DNA of 64,000 nt from Euglena gracilis. Taxonomy: Eukaryota; Euglenida; Euglenophyceae; Euglenales. Of the stretch, positions 40,400-51,575 are shown one piece after another (positions within the stretch are counted from its first letter, which is position 1; each line of letters begins with the position of its first letter). Both the position numbers and the translations under genes were made by a program. The notes under the pieces were generated by a model. The model was not told where the DNA came from. It made no database searches and saw only the letters and a program-made list of their open reading frames with translations. The stretch spans positions 79,914,474-79,978,473 of the forward strand of contig CP154956.1 in the NCBI GenBank assembly GCA_039621445.1, written 5' to 3'.

Positions 40400-41290
40400 T
40401 CAGTGCAGACACAATCGCGAGCACCTGCGCATGATGGGGATGATGGTCAGATCGCGCACCTGTTGCGATCTGACCATATGCCTCGGTTCTGGGGTCCCCA
40501 ACACGGCGAAGGTGGAGAATGTGAGGGGCACATATCGCACCGGGCTTGAATTTGCAAGCACCGCAAGGTCATGGAATGCCGACGGTCCGAGGGGTTCTTT
40601 CGTCGCAAGCCATGTAGTGCACTTCATGGCTGTCTCAGTTAATGCTGTTAATTTGAAAACCCCTGCAGCGAAGCTTTTCGATCTTTGACAACTGCATTGT
40701 TTGTGGCACGATCTGCTTGTAGCAGGGGGGGGGGGGAATGCAACTTGCATAATTTGCATTTTTTTTGCATAATCAGGTTTTCCCGAAATTTGCATTTTTT
40801 TGCATTTTTTTGCATTTTTTTTGTATAAAATATTTTTTGCCCTGGAAAATTTTTTTGTAGTTGGTTGCCGTATGTTTGGATTTTTTTGCATTTTTTTTTG
40901 CATTTTTTACATAAAATATTTTGCCCTTGAAAAAAATTTTGTAGTTGGTTGGCATATGTTTGGATTTTTTTTGCATTTTTTTTGCGTTTTTTTGTATAAA
41001 ATATTTTGCCCTGGATTTTTTTTTGATTTTAGGCAGCAAAGCTCTGTCAGATTCCAGCTTTTTCTCAAGGTTTTCATGCAAGTTGCATTTTTTTGCATTT
41101 TTTTGCATTTTTTTGCATTTTTTTTGCATTTCTTTGACTTGCATAATTTGAAGGGCCAAGTTGCATTTCCCCCCCCCCTGCTTGTAGGATGTGTATTTGC
41201 GGCTGTGGCTGGGATGGACCCGCCTCTCTTTGCTGCAATGCCGAAGTTTGCGAGGTGCGGGCCGTCCCATGCAGGGCTTTGTTTAAGCTT
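40400..41290 (-). pseudogene. hypothetical gene interrupted by a TTGCATTTT element
   Basis: Excising 40723-41177 with one copy of the 10-bp duplication leaves one open minus-strand frame of about 145 codons: GPHLANFGIAAKRGGSIPAT, then SCHKQCSCQRSKSFAAGVFK, then LATKEPLGPSAFHDLAVLAN and a stop near 40400. The plus strand is also fairly open here (40245-40688), so the coding strand is not certain. No family recognised. Confidence 0.35.
40723..41177. mobile_element. TTGCATTTT-rich mobile element with direct-repeat flanks
   Basis: CTGCTTGTAG occurs at 40713-40722 and 41178-41187, directly outside the element. Ends are CAGGGGGGGGGGGGAATGCAACTTG and the complement of GGGGGGGGGAAATGCAACTTG, so the inverted termini are a G-tract plus AATGCAACTTG. 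The interior is tandem TTTTTTGCA and a longer unit with GCATATGTTTGGATTTTTTTGC repeated two to three times. CAGGG ends suggest a hAT relative; the exact duplication length (8-10) is blurred by the C/G tracts. Confidence 0.7.
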
Positions 41291-41849
41291 GTGGGTTCTC
41301 TCCCCCCACCCCCCCCCCCCCAGGGGTCCAGCCAGCCAGCAGCCTTTTTCCAGCCAGCAGCCTCCGCCACCCTGGGCCCTCTTCTCCCCCCCCCGATCGG
41401 TGCGTCATCAAGTAACTTTTTTCCTGCCGCCCCAAGGGTGGCTGGAATTTTTTCTAACCTTCTCTCCTTTATTGAAGGCCATGTCTTCTTCGTCTGTTCC
41501 CCACAACAGCTACCGCTGCTCATGCGGCCTGATTGAGTGACTGATTTTTTGACCCTTTGAACTCCCATTGTAATTGATGCGAGCGTTGTTGTTGCGCTGT
41601 GATTGCATTCATGTCGCACACACCATGATGGGCTCAGGGTGACCATCAGGTACCCCCGGACCCCATGGGCGGATGGGGGGGGGGGTCAGCCAGCAGCCTT
41701 TTTCCAGCCGGGGGCAGCACCCTTGCCTCCCCGGGTGTCATCAAGGAAGGCCCTGGTCCCGTGGCAGGCTCTGCGGGCGGCGCTGATGACGGCGGATCCC
41801 TTTTATGTACAGCGCCCTCCCCATTACGTGACTGCACTTTTACGGCGCA
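41291..41849. repeat. family G CCAGCCAGC repeats and unassigned sequence
   Basis: 41300-41375 and 41685-41760 carry C-tracts with GGTCCAGCCAGCCAGCAGCC / TTTTTCCAGCC. 41400-41640 is ordinary sequence with no recognised frame. Confidence 0.35.
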
Positions 41850-42170
41850 TTGCAATCAGTGATAATAACTCTACTGCTTAGGAGTGCCTTGCATGACCCA
41901 GCAGGGGTCCCGTCCAATTTTGAACAAAAATGTCCACGTCACATTTACCACGAGGTGGCCGCTATGTGGTTGTTGCTGTTTTCCATCGCCGGAACCTGGA
42001 AACAGAGATCATCTAGCATCACAAGAACAGCAGTCTATTTGTGTTTGTTAAGCTGCACAATTGTGTTGACACTGCCCCTGGCAGGATTTGTAACAGAACA
42101 TACCCTGCCCTGCATCGAGTTAGTATTGCCATTCTTGAGTTGTGCATTGATCCGTAATTCTGTTGTTTGA
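41850..42170 (+). CDS. hypothetical hydrophobic protein fragment
   Basis: A frame of 106 codons contains HEVAAMWLLLFSIAG, YLCLLSCTIVLTLPLAGFV and CIELVLPFLSCALI: three hydrophobic stretches that could be membrane helices. The first ones are close to 19 residues. No family recognised and no clear start; may be an exon of a membrane protein or a chance T-rich frame. Confidence 0.25.
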   Translation: MQSVIITLLLRSALHDPAGVPSNFEQKCPRHIYHEVAAMWLLLFSIAGTWKQRSSSITRTAVYLCLLSCTIVLTLPLAGFVTEHTLPCIELVLPFLSCALIRNSVV

Positions 42171-42204
42171 TGTGACAAGACGGAGGTACCCACATCCAAA
42201 TGCA

Positions 42205-42375
42205 TATTTTTTTAAGAGATCCATGTTCTTAATGCATTCTCCTCGGGAAAACACAAACAAAATTGTTTATAAGAAGTACCAGAATCTGCTTCTTTTGGTT
42301 TGTCAGAATGTGACTGAATTCCAAGGCAGGGCCGACCTGGGGAGCTTGCTTTTTCAGGTGAAGAAAGCTGAAGGT
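42205..42375 (+). CDS. hypothetical exon
   Basis: The plus frame reads MHSPRENTNKIVYKKYQNLL and VTEFQGRADLGSLLFQVKKAEG and then meets GGTAATTTT, a usable 5' splice site. Composition is protein-like. No family recognised. Confidence 0.3.
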
Positions 42376-43300
42376 AATTTTTTTTTTGTTGGAACCATCA
42401 CCCAAACTCCGGGTCCAGCTCTTTGCCAGCCACGGACCCCCTCGTCAATGGATTTTATTATTTTCTGATCAGCCCCTCGACGGGGGGCTGAAGGCAACAA
42501 CATATTTTGGAGGAAAAAATGGACAAAAATGAGTTGAACAATGGGCTACCCAGCTCGGATTTTTGGGTAAAAAGTCGGTCTTTTTTTTTTGCTGGTTGTT
42601 TCTCATTTTTTTGTGTTTTCAATTTCTGGTTGTGTCAGGTGGCTGGGGGTTTTTACAGCTAGTGGACACCCGAGTGGGGAATTTTGGACAAAATGAAGGT
42701 CCCTCCCGGACAAGTTTTGTTGTCCCTCGTGGACACCTTCCGGAGAACCCCCCGGACACAATTATTGATCCCCAGTGGACGAGAAATTTAGGCCCCCATA
42801 GACATTTTTGTTGAGCCCCCGTGGACACTTCTGTGTGGGACTGGTGAGTTTTTCCTTCTTTTCCTATTTTCGGTTTTTTGTTTGCCCCATGCCTGTGGAT
42901 TGTCCTGGTGATGGCATTGCTTGACCCGCATCGCACCCTACACTGGTAGTTGTCAAATCTGCCTCCAGTTACCACTTTTTTTTGACGTTGTCGACTTTGA
43001 GTTTCCAATGTTTGACCAATGTTTGATTCAGAAACACATGAATTTTTGGGGGCCTCTAATACCGAGATCAAATTTACAAAATTGTTTAAAATATTCTGAT
43101 TCACGTTGCAAAATGCTGTTTTCAGAGACGAGTGCAAAGATAGAAGAAGAAGAAGAATAATAAAAACGTTATATTGAAGAACCCAAGAGGCGGTGTTGAT
43201 ACAACTAATTTTCTCTCAAAATGTTTTTGCATATGCACCTCACAGCCAAATAACAAATATCCTTGCAGCCGTTTTCCATCCTCCCATGCAAATTACAACA
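42376..43300. other. GTGGACA phrase repeats and unassigned sequence
   Basis: 42660-42830 repeats AGTGGACACC / CGTGGACA...TTTTGTTG phrases of 25-35 bases. The rest is ordinary A/T-leaning sequence with no recognised frame. Confidence 0.25.
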
Positions 43301-43590
43301 CCCTCACCCCCCTCCCTATTTTGTTAATGCCCGGGCTCCTTCAAACCCCCAATTAGCCAATTAGTGGGGGGGGAAGTTAGGGGCGGGGGGGGGCTCAAGG
43401 CCCCGGACCCCCCCAATTTTTTACTTGTGCAAAATTGGTCGATTTTTTGTGAATGAACAGTTGGATTGGTCATGACTTTTTCTTATCCGGCAAATTTTAA
43501 AATTTTCGAAACGGACGTTTTTGGAGGTTTTCCGAGCCCTTTTCGCGGCCTTGCCGAAATTGGCCGGTCTTGTCCCGGAGGGGGTGAGGG
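43301..43590. mobile_element. family B element, near complete
   Basis: Left end CCCTCACCCCC (43301) and right end GGGGGTGAGGG (43590) are inverted repeats; the flanks are CA (left) and TA (right). The core contains CCCGGGCTCCTTC, AACCCCCAATTAGCCAATTAG and ACAGTTGGATTGGTC, all shared with 24519-25111. This gives the outline of a roughly 290-bp family. Confidence 0.6.
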
Positions 43591-43797
43591 TAGTATGGCC
43601 CCAGCATATCCACAACAATAGCTTTCTCAATGAGTTTCCGGCCTGGATCCCCTGTTTTGGCCAATGAGGGGGAGGGGGAAATGCCACCCGGGCCACATCT
43701 TTTAGAATTACAAACCCCGGAAAACAGGATTTTGCTTTTGTCGGGTTTCACAAAACAGAGAGGTCTGAAACAGGCCTTTTGAGTGTATATTACCATG

Positions 43798-43833
<36 letters not shown>

Positions 43834-43853
43834 CCATGTACATTACCATATCA
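43591..43853. other. unassigned sequence and (TA)n
   Basis: 43591-43790 shows no recognised frame. 43799-43831 is a perfect TA microsatellite with TTACCATG on both sides. Confidence 0.4.
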
Positions 43854-44170
43854 CCATGCCCCCCCCCCCGAGCTGCCCCCCCCCCTCCCCCCGAGCTATT
43901 CCCATGGGGAGGATTGTAATAGCTCACTGTCATAGCACTTTTTACAAAGAACTTCTTAAAAAAATTGTTCAAAAATCGACGTTTTTGGGACGTTTTCAAA
44001 AATTAATCTTTGGCAAATGTGCATGAAATTGACTATTTTTGGCAAACATCCAAAAAAAGTTGCCAAAATGACCCCTTTTGGGCTGCCCAAGGTTCGGGTA
44101 TGGGAACAGTTCAGGGGGGAACCTGGTCCCCCCCATGCATCTATCTATCCATGCATCTATCTATCCATGC

Positions 44171-44225
<55 letters not shown>

Positions 44226-44305
44226 CCCGAGCTGTCCCACCCCGTACTGTTCTGATTGACCGCAAAGGGTCCGAGGGACGGGAATAGCTTGGGGGGGGGG
44301 CATGG
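43854..44305. mobile_element. family E MITE copy 2
   Basis: Starts CCATGCCCCCCC and ends GGGGGGGCATGG as copy 1 (515-908). TA follows the right end; CA precedes the left. It shares CACTGTCATAGCACTTTTTACAAA with copy 1. It has gained a (CTAT)n microsatellite at 44137-44226. Confidence 0.65.
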
Positions 44306-45170
44306 TATCCATTTTATGTCCCTGACCACCATCTTGATAGTCAACAATTTCTTCCGGAAAAAGAATTTTCCTGAATTTTAGGTGGACAAGTTTGGTTTGC
44401 TACATAGCATAGGGGATGCAGAGTCATCTTGTACGATCAGTGTGCAGGTTCTCAAAGACATTCCCACTAATTCCATTTGAATCTTAGCATCTGCTGTGAA
44501 ATTTTAAGTTCCTTGGTTCAGATTGTTTTAGACAGCTTTTCCCACAAAATTGTCCATGAGGGCCTAAATTTCATGGGTCAAAGGGTCAATTATTCGTGTC
44601 CCCGGGGGGGGTTTGGTGTCCTCCATTCTCCCATTTCCTGCCCAGCAGGGGCCAACGAAAATGTCCGGCCGGGTCCAACAATTGTGCCTGTCGGCTGTAA
44701 CTGTATCTTGTTGTGGCCGGGGACCCCCATGGTCGGGAGGGTTCCCCTCCAGCCTTTTCCCAGTGTGTCCAAATCCTCCAGCCGCTGACTACGACCCCCC
44801 ACAGCTGGGGAGGGGTTGTGAAACAACTCCCGCTCGCGTGCATTGTTCAAAAATTCCCATGGTGAGAGTTGGTTCAGTTGCAGGCACACGCATGTATGAA
44901 TATAAATACACGTCTACATGTGGCAATGATTCACCACTGTGCGCCCCCCCCCCCAACTCAGTGGCGAAATGTATGGGGGTCTTCAGTCGACTGCGTTTCA
45001 TCACCCCCCCCAATTCTTCCCTCAGGAAAATGTGCTGCCACAGGAAAATTTTTTGTGCAAATGGTAACGGTTTTCTCAGACTGGCGCAATTTAGACCTTA
45101 ATTTCATGTCATCTCAATTTTAGACCTGTTTCGACACCTAATTTCTTCTCTAAATCATTACCTTAAACCT
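44306..45170. other. unassigned sequence; no clear gene
   Basis: Frames of 80-160 codons occur on both strands at 44590-45100 in Pro/Ser-rich sequence. Overlap on both strands and lack of motifs make them unreliable. A C-tract at 44944-44956 is not part of an evident hairpin. Confidence 0.2.
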
Positions 45171-45999
45171 GTTCCTAACCCTCACCCCAATCTCGAAGCT
45201 AACCGGCATGAAAAAAAAATGCGCATTGGGACACAAAATGGCAAGCTCAGCTTTGACCGTAGAATTGCAAACTCAGCGTTGGCCCCCACATTTCACCACT
45301 GGGCCCCTGGGGACAGGTGGGAGGGGCAGTAATGAATTGTTGCCATTGCCATGTGCGTGCTTTCTTGTTACAGTTTTCGTTTGTCGTTGATTGTTGCCGC
45401 CGTCGTTGTTATTCAGTCATTGAGGTGGACTGCGTGGTGACTTCTCTTGGCAGGATTCCTTCTTTTTTTTTCTCTTTCCCACGCCCCAATGCGTGCATGA
45501 GCCCTTGGGGCACGCTTTCGTTCACGGTCGTGCTGCTGCTGGGAGGCCTCCCCGAGCAATGCGCAGTTGGGTTGCCTTACCCAGCCCAAACAACAGACAC
45601 AGGGGGACGTGCCGTGCGTGCTTGTTTTTTTGGACGTCATAATATTTGAGGCTGGATGGATGGCTGCGCCGGTGGGCGTGGGCGCAGCGTCAGGAGTATT
45701 TCTCTGCGATGTTTGCACCTCCCAGGTGCTGTGGGCGGGCCGGTGGATGGAGTTTCGAATTTGAATTTCGACCCCCAGGGGGTGGATTGAAGAGGCTTTC
45801 GAAAGCTAGGGGTCCAGCCAGCCAACACTTTTTTTTTCCAGCCAGCACCTCCCAGTGGGCTGCGAACCCCTCCCCCTCCCACAATGTCCACCTCTTGAAA
45901 CCACCACTGGGCGTGTGCAGTGGTGGCTGACCCCTCTTGATGATTTTCCAAAGCTTGCCCGATGGGAGAGGTTGAAACAAAAACCATCACCTGGAAAAT
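45171..45999. other. unassigned sequence with family G repeat
   Basis: 45170-45195 has CTAACCCTCACCCC, weakly telomere-like. 45800-45860 has AGGGGTCCAGCCAGCC / TTTTTCCAGCCAGCACC (family G). Frames elsewhere are short or overlap on both strands. Confidence 0.2.
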
Positions 46000-46154
46000 A
46001 ATTCTGTGTACGTTTTTTTATGAAAATGTGGAATGTTTCTTTCCCAGACCGGTTGATGCATTTTTAGTCCACCTCTCCCTCACATTAGTGGCCATTGCGT
46101 ATTTGCTCTCCCCACGATCTGCAGCTCAAGCTGAGCGACTTTTTCGAAAATAGG
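46000..46154 (+). pseudogene. possible hAT transposase C-terminal (dimerisation) fragment
   Basis: The frame 45962-46153 ends HLSLTLVAIAYLLSPRSAAQAERLFRK-stop. The pattern of a Leu-rich helix followed by LSPRSAAQAERLF resembles the hAT dimerisation motif (vLsiPasSaasERvFS). No upstream DDE residues are found, so at best this is a tail. Relevant because hAT-like MITEs are present in the window. Confidence 0.3.
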
Positions 46155-46829
46155 CCATATTTTTACATCTGACCGTCTGAACATGAGTGATGATACTCTG
46201 CAAGTCTTGGCATTCGTTTACCTGAACAAAGGATTGTTTGAAATCACTGGTTGAAACCCGATTCATGGGCAAGGCTTCGTGGATCCAACGCTTTTTTGTA
46301 CCCTTTGTTGCTTTGCTCTGATGCCCCCTTATTTGTGTGGGCTGGACCCCACCTCCAGTGTTCAAATCCCGACAAATCCCGACAAATCCCGACAAATCCC
46401 GACAAATCCCGATTACACCACCAAAATCCCATGTGTCTGGAGCTTGGAGTTTGGAGTGGAGGTGCTTGGTCATTAATTCTCAGAAAACAGCTGATTGTGG
46501 CCGGTGATGGGCTAAAACGACCCCAAAATGGCCAAATGGCTTGAAATGATTTGCCACTTGCCAAATGCAAACCATCCCTTCTGATGTGGATAGTGTCTTT
46601 TGCTGGCTGTTTGAAACCCCAAATCTGTTGTTTGTCCCATTGGGTCGTGCACTCCAACACAGGTAGCTCCTTCTGCCTCCCGCAAACAAGTCTGCAAAAG
46701 GCGCACAACTGGTAGAGTCACGTTCCGAGACCGCTTTCAAGGATTTGTTTTTGCCGATCATCTTTCTCTCTTTGTGGTTGATTGTATGTGTTTTTTTTTT
46801 GCCATTATACTGACAATTAATTACAGGGT
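46155..46829. other. unassigned sequence with a short ACAAATCCCG tandem
   Basis: 46364-46412 is five CGACAAATCC units. On the minus strand 46480-46761 has open frames in two phases (for example CAFCRLVCGRQKELPVLECT) without a recognised family. Confidence 0.25.
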
Positions 46830-47530
46830 TCAGTAGTCAGGACCTCCCCCCCTTTGGTTGCAAGGAGGTCAGGACCCCCAGTCACCTCCAAGGGGTTCAG
46901 CACCAACCCAGGGGGGGGGGGAGGCATTTGGGACTTCCCCATATCAAATCAATTTCCTTCCGGTTCTTTGCACAGAAATTCTTTGGCAATTTTTACAAAA
47001 TCTTGCCCCACAAATCCCAAAATGTCATTTTGGGTCAGTTTTGGGTGGTGACATTTTTCTTTCCGGCATTTTGCCACCTTAACTTAGGCCTGGAACTGCT
47101 TAGGCAGAGGGGGTCCGACCCTCTTTTTTTATCGGAGGCAGGGTCCGACCCCCAGCTGACCTCATGTCAAACCTTTATTAATAACTTTGCTGAATTTCTG
47201 TAATGCCATTTGCTGTGCTTTTGGTGGAGTTTCATCAACAATGTCAAAGGAAAATGACAATTAAGAAAGTCAAGGTTGTTTTTATGTTTCTCACACTAGT
47301 TGTTTAAACAGCTGAAATTTCAGCTTCACGCGGGTCACTTTGACACAGATTTCAATTATTAATATCGACAGCTGGGTCCTCGAGCTATTTTCGGACGGCA
47401 AATCAGGTTGTGACCCACATGAAACAAATAGTGCAATTCATTTTTCTGCACGGTGTGGGTTTTTTTAAAAGCCAGAATGACCAGAATTAAAAAGGAAGGA
47501 GGCTTCTTCTTCTTCTTCTATTCAGAAGGG
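46830..47530. other. GGACCTCC/GAGGTC hairpin region and unassigned sequence
   Basis: 46835-46925 repeats GTCAGGACC and CCTCC / GGAGG between C and G tracts; 47105-47160 repeats AGGGTCCGACCC. 47160-47530 is A/T-leaning with no recognised frame. Confidence 0.25.
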
Positions 47531-47819
47531 ACACTTCCCCCCGGGAGGAGGGCTGCAGGGTGGATCTGTACAGGAAAGGTGAACAGCAGCATAAGAAGAT
47601 TCAGCATGCCGTTAATTCAACCCCCCCCTTGGGGTCAATTAGTAATGTGGGAGGTTCAGATGCTGAAAGAATTTGCGTTGGCTGCAAAAGGATTGCTGGC
47701 CGACGCCCGGAGACGTTTAAAAAGAACGTAGACAGCATATGGGAAAACAGTCTTGCTTTGCAACTGAACCTCCCTCCGAGGGGTTGTGTTGCTGCACCCA
47801 CCAGTGTGTTAACAAATTA
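47531..47819 (+). CDS. hypothetical protein fragment
   Basis: One open frame of about 95 codons (DLYRKGEQQHKKIQHAVN, GSDAERICVGCKRIAGRRPE, FKKNVDSIWENSLALQLNLP) ends LTN-stop at 47820. It is protein-like and carries a CVGC pair, but too little for a zinc finger. No family recognised. Confidence 0.33.
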
Positions 47820-48336
47820 GTCTGGCACCCCCCAAGAATAATTTCTTTGGTCAAAATCTGACGCTTGCAGGTTCACCACCACTGTCTCAAAAAAAGCAAG
47901 GTTGAATCAGAATGGAATTTTATGGAAAGGATTTTTTTTGTTTCCCACAATGGCTGCGACAAATCCCTGACTTCCATGGGTTGTGTATGTGTTTGATCTC
48001 CTTGCTGAACGGCATACATCTGACTGGAGCGACAGGTATGTGCTTCTTCATCGAGGAGAAGTATTCTTCCCTTTTCAGCACAATCCTTGCATTTCGTTTC
48101 CACCAATGTTGTTTAAATACTACTTTTTGTTTTTCTGTATTTTCCAGGGTTGACCCCACACCACACATTGGGGTTATCCTGGTTCATTTCATCCTTCATT
48201 TCATCCTTTTTTTGCAAAGGCTGGAAGGTTGACCCTGGATCGGGTATTGTGTCTGTTCCGCCACCTTCAATTTCAAGAAATCAGCCAGTCACTCTTTAAT
48301 TATGAAACTGCGTGCGATTGGTGTTTTTTCTAATGT
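47820..48336 (+). CDS. hypothetical candidate exon near 47.92-48.04 kb
   Basis: The frame MEFYGKDFFCFPQWLRQIPD...GIHLTGAT ends at AGGTATGT, a consensus 5' splice site at about 48041. After TATTTTCCAG (48147) sequence continues without a recognised frame. The gene and strand are plausible, the function unknown. Confidence 0.25.
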
Positions 48337-48710
48337 AAAAAATATAGCAGTTAGATTCTAGGGGTCATCACACCCTTATTTGGCCACTTCTTCATGCTCA
48401 GAAAAGAAAACACAGTTGCACAAGAATGGCCAAAAATCATCCCCCAAACGTCAGGGAAGGCCCCCTCCCTCCACAAGGAAAATAAAAAGTACACCCCCCT
48501 CTCCAACCGGGCAAGCGTCCATGGCAAGAGCACCGCTCCCAGGGTGTGACCAAACAGAAAATGGGCAGCCATTGAACTGGGTGGGAGTCAAAGACATTTT
48601 TGGCAAATTTTTCTGCAAAAAAAATGTTGTCCAAATCATATACCCTGTGCGTGCACATTTATGAAGGGAATCAGGCGGGAAAATTTTGTCAAAATCCTTC
48701 TAAAAGGCGT
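48337..48710. repeat. dispersed repeat BB, copy 2
   Basis: Mirror image of 35801-36166. Its minus-strand frame (48351-48572) reads through LAGHTLG-like AVLLPWTLARLERGVYFLFS to VMTPRI-stop without the stop present in copy 1. Confidence 0.5.
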
Positions 48711-49960
48711 TGCTTGAGACAGAGGTTTTTTACACCCAACACCTGCCACTCCGGCTTAATTGTTTAGTTTTCTGATGCAGCATTTTGTGTTTTATGCGAT
48801 GCATTTTTGCCAGCCTATTTGGTTTCAAGAGTGAGTTTATGCTTTGTGAATCGTGAGATAAAACGACGTGATTGTAAAAGATTGAATCAAGAATTGATGG
48901 CTGCAAGTGCGTGGTGGTCGGGAGTCGTTTTTCTACCAGTATTTTGAGTCTCCTGGCTCTTGGGTGCTTTCAGCTAAGCCTAAAAAACAACCAGGGCTGA
49001 ACAGACGGGGACGAAGGTGATGTTCAATCCAAACAATTTGAAAGCACCCACCTTCCTTTCTTTAAAGCTTTTGCAGACCAACCCAGGGTTTGCATACCTG
49101 TTTGTGGGGTTGCCAAGTTTGGATTAACCCAGCCCGGGGGTATTTTTTGAAGGACAATCTTTTGGCTCTTTCCTGCTCATGCGGAGCTTTGTGTTTTTTT
49201 GTGTTGTTAACAGAGGATTTTTTCCCTCGACGGTGGCTTTCTTCTGGCATGATTTTTCATTCAAGAAGTCCAATCCAAAAATGCTTATGGTCTCAGATAA
49301 GAGCTGGGGCCCATGGCAGGCCAAATATCCATAACCCTAACCCTAACCCAGCAATTTGGGGTCCCAAAAGAGCTGAATTCGAGCAGGGGGGATACCAACA
49401 CAATCTTTTTCGCGTTTTTTTTATTTTGGCAAAATTTGCGTTTTTTGTTGTGTGTTTTTTTGTGTTTTGTTTTTTTCATTTTTTCCCCGATGTTGGATTT
49501 TTTGCTGGAATGTTTTTCGACATCATAATTCCTGGGTTTGGCCCTAATTTTCCCCGAAGACCAAAAATTCTGACAAATTTTCATAATTGACAATTTTTTT
49601 GGTCAACAAAATGAATATTTTATGCAAAATGAGAAATTAGCCCCAGCGGACCTAAATTTTTTTCTAAGTCCTGTTCAGCAGAAAGTGCATGTTCCCAGGA
49701 GAGCTCCAAAAGGTTTTTACATGCAACTTGCATTTTTTTTGTATTTTGTGTGTATTTGTGTTTTTTTTTGATTCGCTTTTTTTGAGCGTCCACGCTCCCC
49801 CCCCCCCGAGTTGATGTTTGTAAGTTTCTGAGCCCCAATGCCAATATCCCCCGGAGTGTCATTTGGGTACCCAAGCCAACCTTCTGGCCTGTGTTACACA
49901 CAGACTGCTTTTGATGCATGTCATTTGCTTAGCGGCACATCTCCCACTTAACCTTTTTGG
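48711..49960. other. unassigned sequence; short telomere-like motif at 49331
   Basis: 49331-49348 is three CCCTAA units. 49430-49500 and 49735-49780 are T-rich with GTTTTTTTTG runs. The plus frame at 49090-49250 (SCSCGALCFFVLLTEDFF) is weak. No gene supported. Confidence 0.2.
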
Positions 49961-49988
49961 GTCGATGTGCGCATTTTCGCACATCGAC
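49961..49988. repeat. N-family palindrome (GATGTGCGCA)
   Basis: GTCGATGTGCG and CGCACATCGAC are perfect arms around CATTTT. This is the first member of the N cluster that extends to 58.04 kb. Confidence 0.6.
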
Positions 49989-50828
49989 CAAAAACCACTT
50001 TGAGCGCCGGTGTTGCAAGAGGGGTGAGAACGAGAGGCAGCAGGATTGGACCAAATTCGGGTGCTTTCTCGGTTCTGGCTCTCCCGGGAATTGCGTGTTT
50101 TTTTTGCTGTTTTTTTTGAGGTTTGGATGACACCAAAACCCTCGGACCTATCCCCCCAAAGTAAAAAAAACGTCGAAAAAAACACCGAAACCCGGTACTG
50201 CCTCCCCCCATTTCGTCCGATGCCGCTCTCCTCATTGGTTGTTGGCAGCCCTGGCTAGCTCCCTCTGGGTTTTGACACACTGTTTTTTTTTTGCTAGCTA
50301 GCCTCGGATTTGTGTTTTTGCACATTTGCCAGAGCGCGGGGAACAAGGATGGGGGTTAGGGTGGGCCCAGTCGTGTCGGTGGACAGGGACACGGAAGGCA
50401 AGGCGTGCCTGGGGATTTTGTGAAGGCCCGTGCAGGGTGAAGGGAAAGTGGTTTGAAGGGGAGGGAAGGGTCTCGAAACCGAACTTGCAGCGGGGATGAG
50501 TCGGCCAAATTGTATCGTGATGAAACAGGAAAGGGGATCACACAAATTTTATTGGAGTGATTTATTGCAGCCATGTTTTGAACAAAAGAAAGCATTTCGA
50601 TGTGCGCAATTTCACACATCGACCACTCTACGGTTCACCTGAAAAACGGCCATAAATCCCCCAGAATTCACACTGCTGAAAGTGATTTGACAAATACCGT
50701 GAGTTTGGGACAGAAGATGAGCAAATGCACACACTGTCAGTGTGTGAGCATTTGCGCAAACCGACCTTGGGTACCTTTGTACACAGGGATGTGATCAAGT
50801 ATCACGGCACATACACAGGCCTCGCTCC
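49989..50828. other. unassigned sequence with two N-family palindromes
   Basis: TCGATGTGCGCAATTTCACACATCGA lies at 50597-50622 and GTGTGAGCATTTGCGCAAACCGA near 50742. Minus frames over 49950-50620 are open in places, but none is recognised. Confidence 0.25.
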
Positions 50829-51575
50829 CAGGCTTGTGCTTAGTCGGGTGCCTACCCCACGGTGGGGGGTGCTAGGGGCAGGCATCCCATAGCACCCGAT
50901 CCGACCCCCCCCCCCGGGGGGGTTAGGGTTTTGGGGGGTGCCTGCCCCTATCAGGCACCCCCCTCCGACCCCCGGCGCCGAAGGCGCCGGGGGCCCAGAA
51001 ATGGCCATTTTCAATGAAAATTTTCTGGGTCCCCCCGGACCAGGGTTCAATATAAGGAGGGCGTACATGGTTTAGGTGGGGGGGGTGTGCCCCCCCCCCC
51101 CCCCCCTCCTGGCCCGCAGGGGGGGGTCCGGACCACCCCCCCCCCCACCTGCAAGGGGGGTCCGGACCGACCCTCGGGGGCAAAAATTGACCCCCCCCAA
51201 AAAGGGTCAATTTTTTCCTCCGGCGCTTCGCGCCGAAATTTTTTTGCATTTTTGGCACATTTTTGCCCAAAAAGTGCCCAAAATGGCACTTTTGGTCGTT
51301 TTGGGGGGTCAAAAATTTTCGGCCCGGCGCTTCGCGCCGGGCCGAAAATTCGGCCACCCTGACCGCGCACCTGTTTAGGTGGGGTGGGGTGTCCCCCCAA
51401 CCCCCCCCCCCCCCTCCTGCCACGCAGGGGGGGGTCCGGACCACCCCCCCCCACCTGTCCTTATATCGAACCCTGCCCCGGACCCCTATCCCCCGTGGGG
51501 GGGTGTGCCTGCTAGGGGCAGGCACCCTATAGCACCCACCCCCTCCCCCCCCCCCAGTTGGTAAGCACAAGCATG
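50829..51575. mobile_element. hAT-like non-autonomous element (family K), 747 bp, 8-bp TSD
   Basis: Ends CAGGCTTGTGCTTA (50829) and TAAGCACAAGCATG (to 51575) pair at 13 of 14 bases, flanked by the 8-bp duplication CTCGCTCC at 50821-50828 and 51576-51583. Subterminal GGTGCCTGCCCCTA/TAGGGGCAGGCACC repeats and G/C tracts follow on both sides. Inside are GGCGCTTCGCGCC palindromes and AAAATGGCACTTTTGG-like sequence. Non-coding; frames are Gly/Pro low complexity. The same right end opens the window (1-19). Confidence 0.8.

Noticed and set aside
40245-40688. 147-codon plus-strand frame
   Set aside because: Kept only as an alternative. The minus strand stays open across the excised transposon, which favours it slightly, and neither strand has a recognised motif.
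49331-49348. Possible chromosome end
   Set aside because: Only three CCCTAA units in the middle of ordinary sequence.
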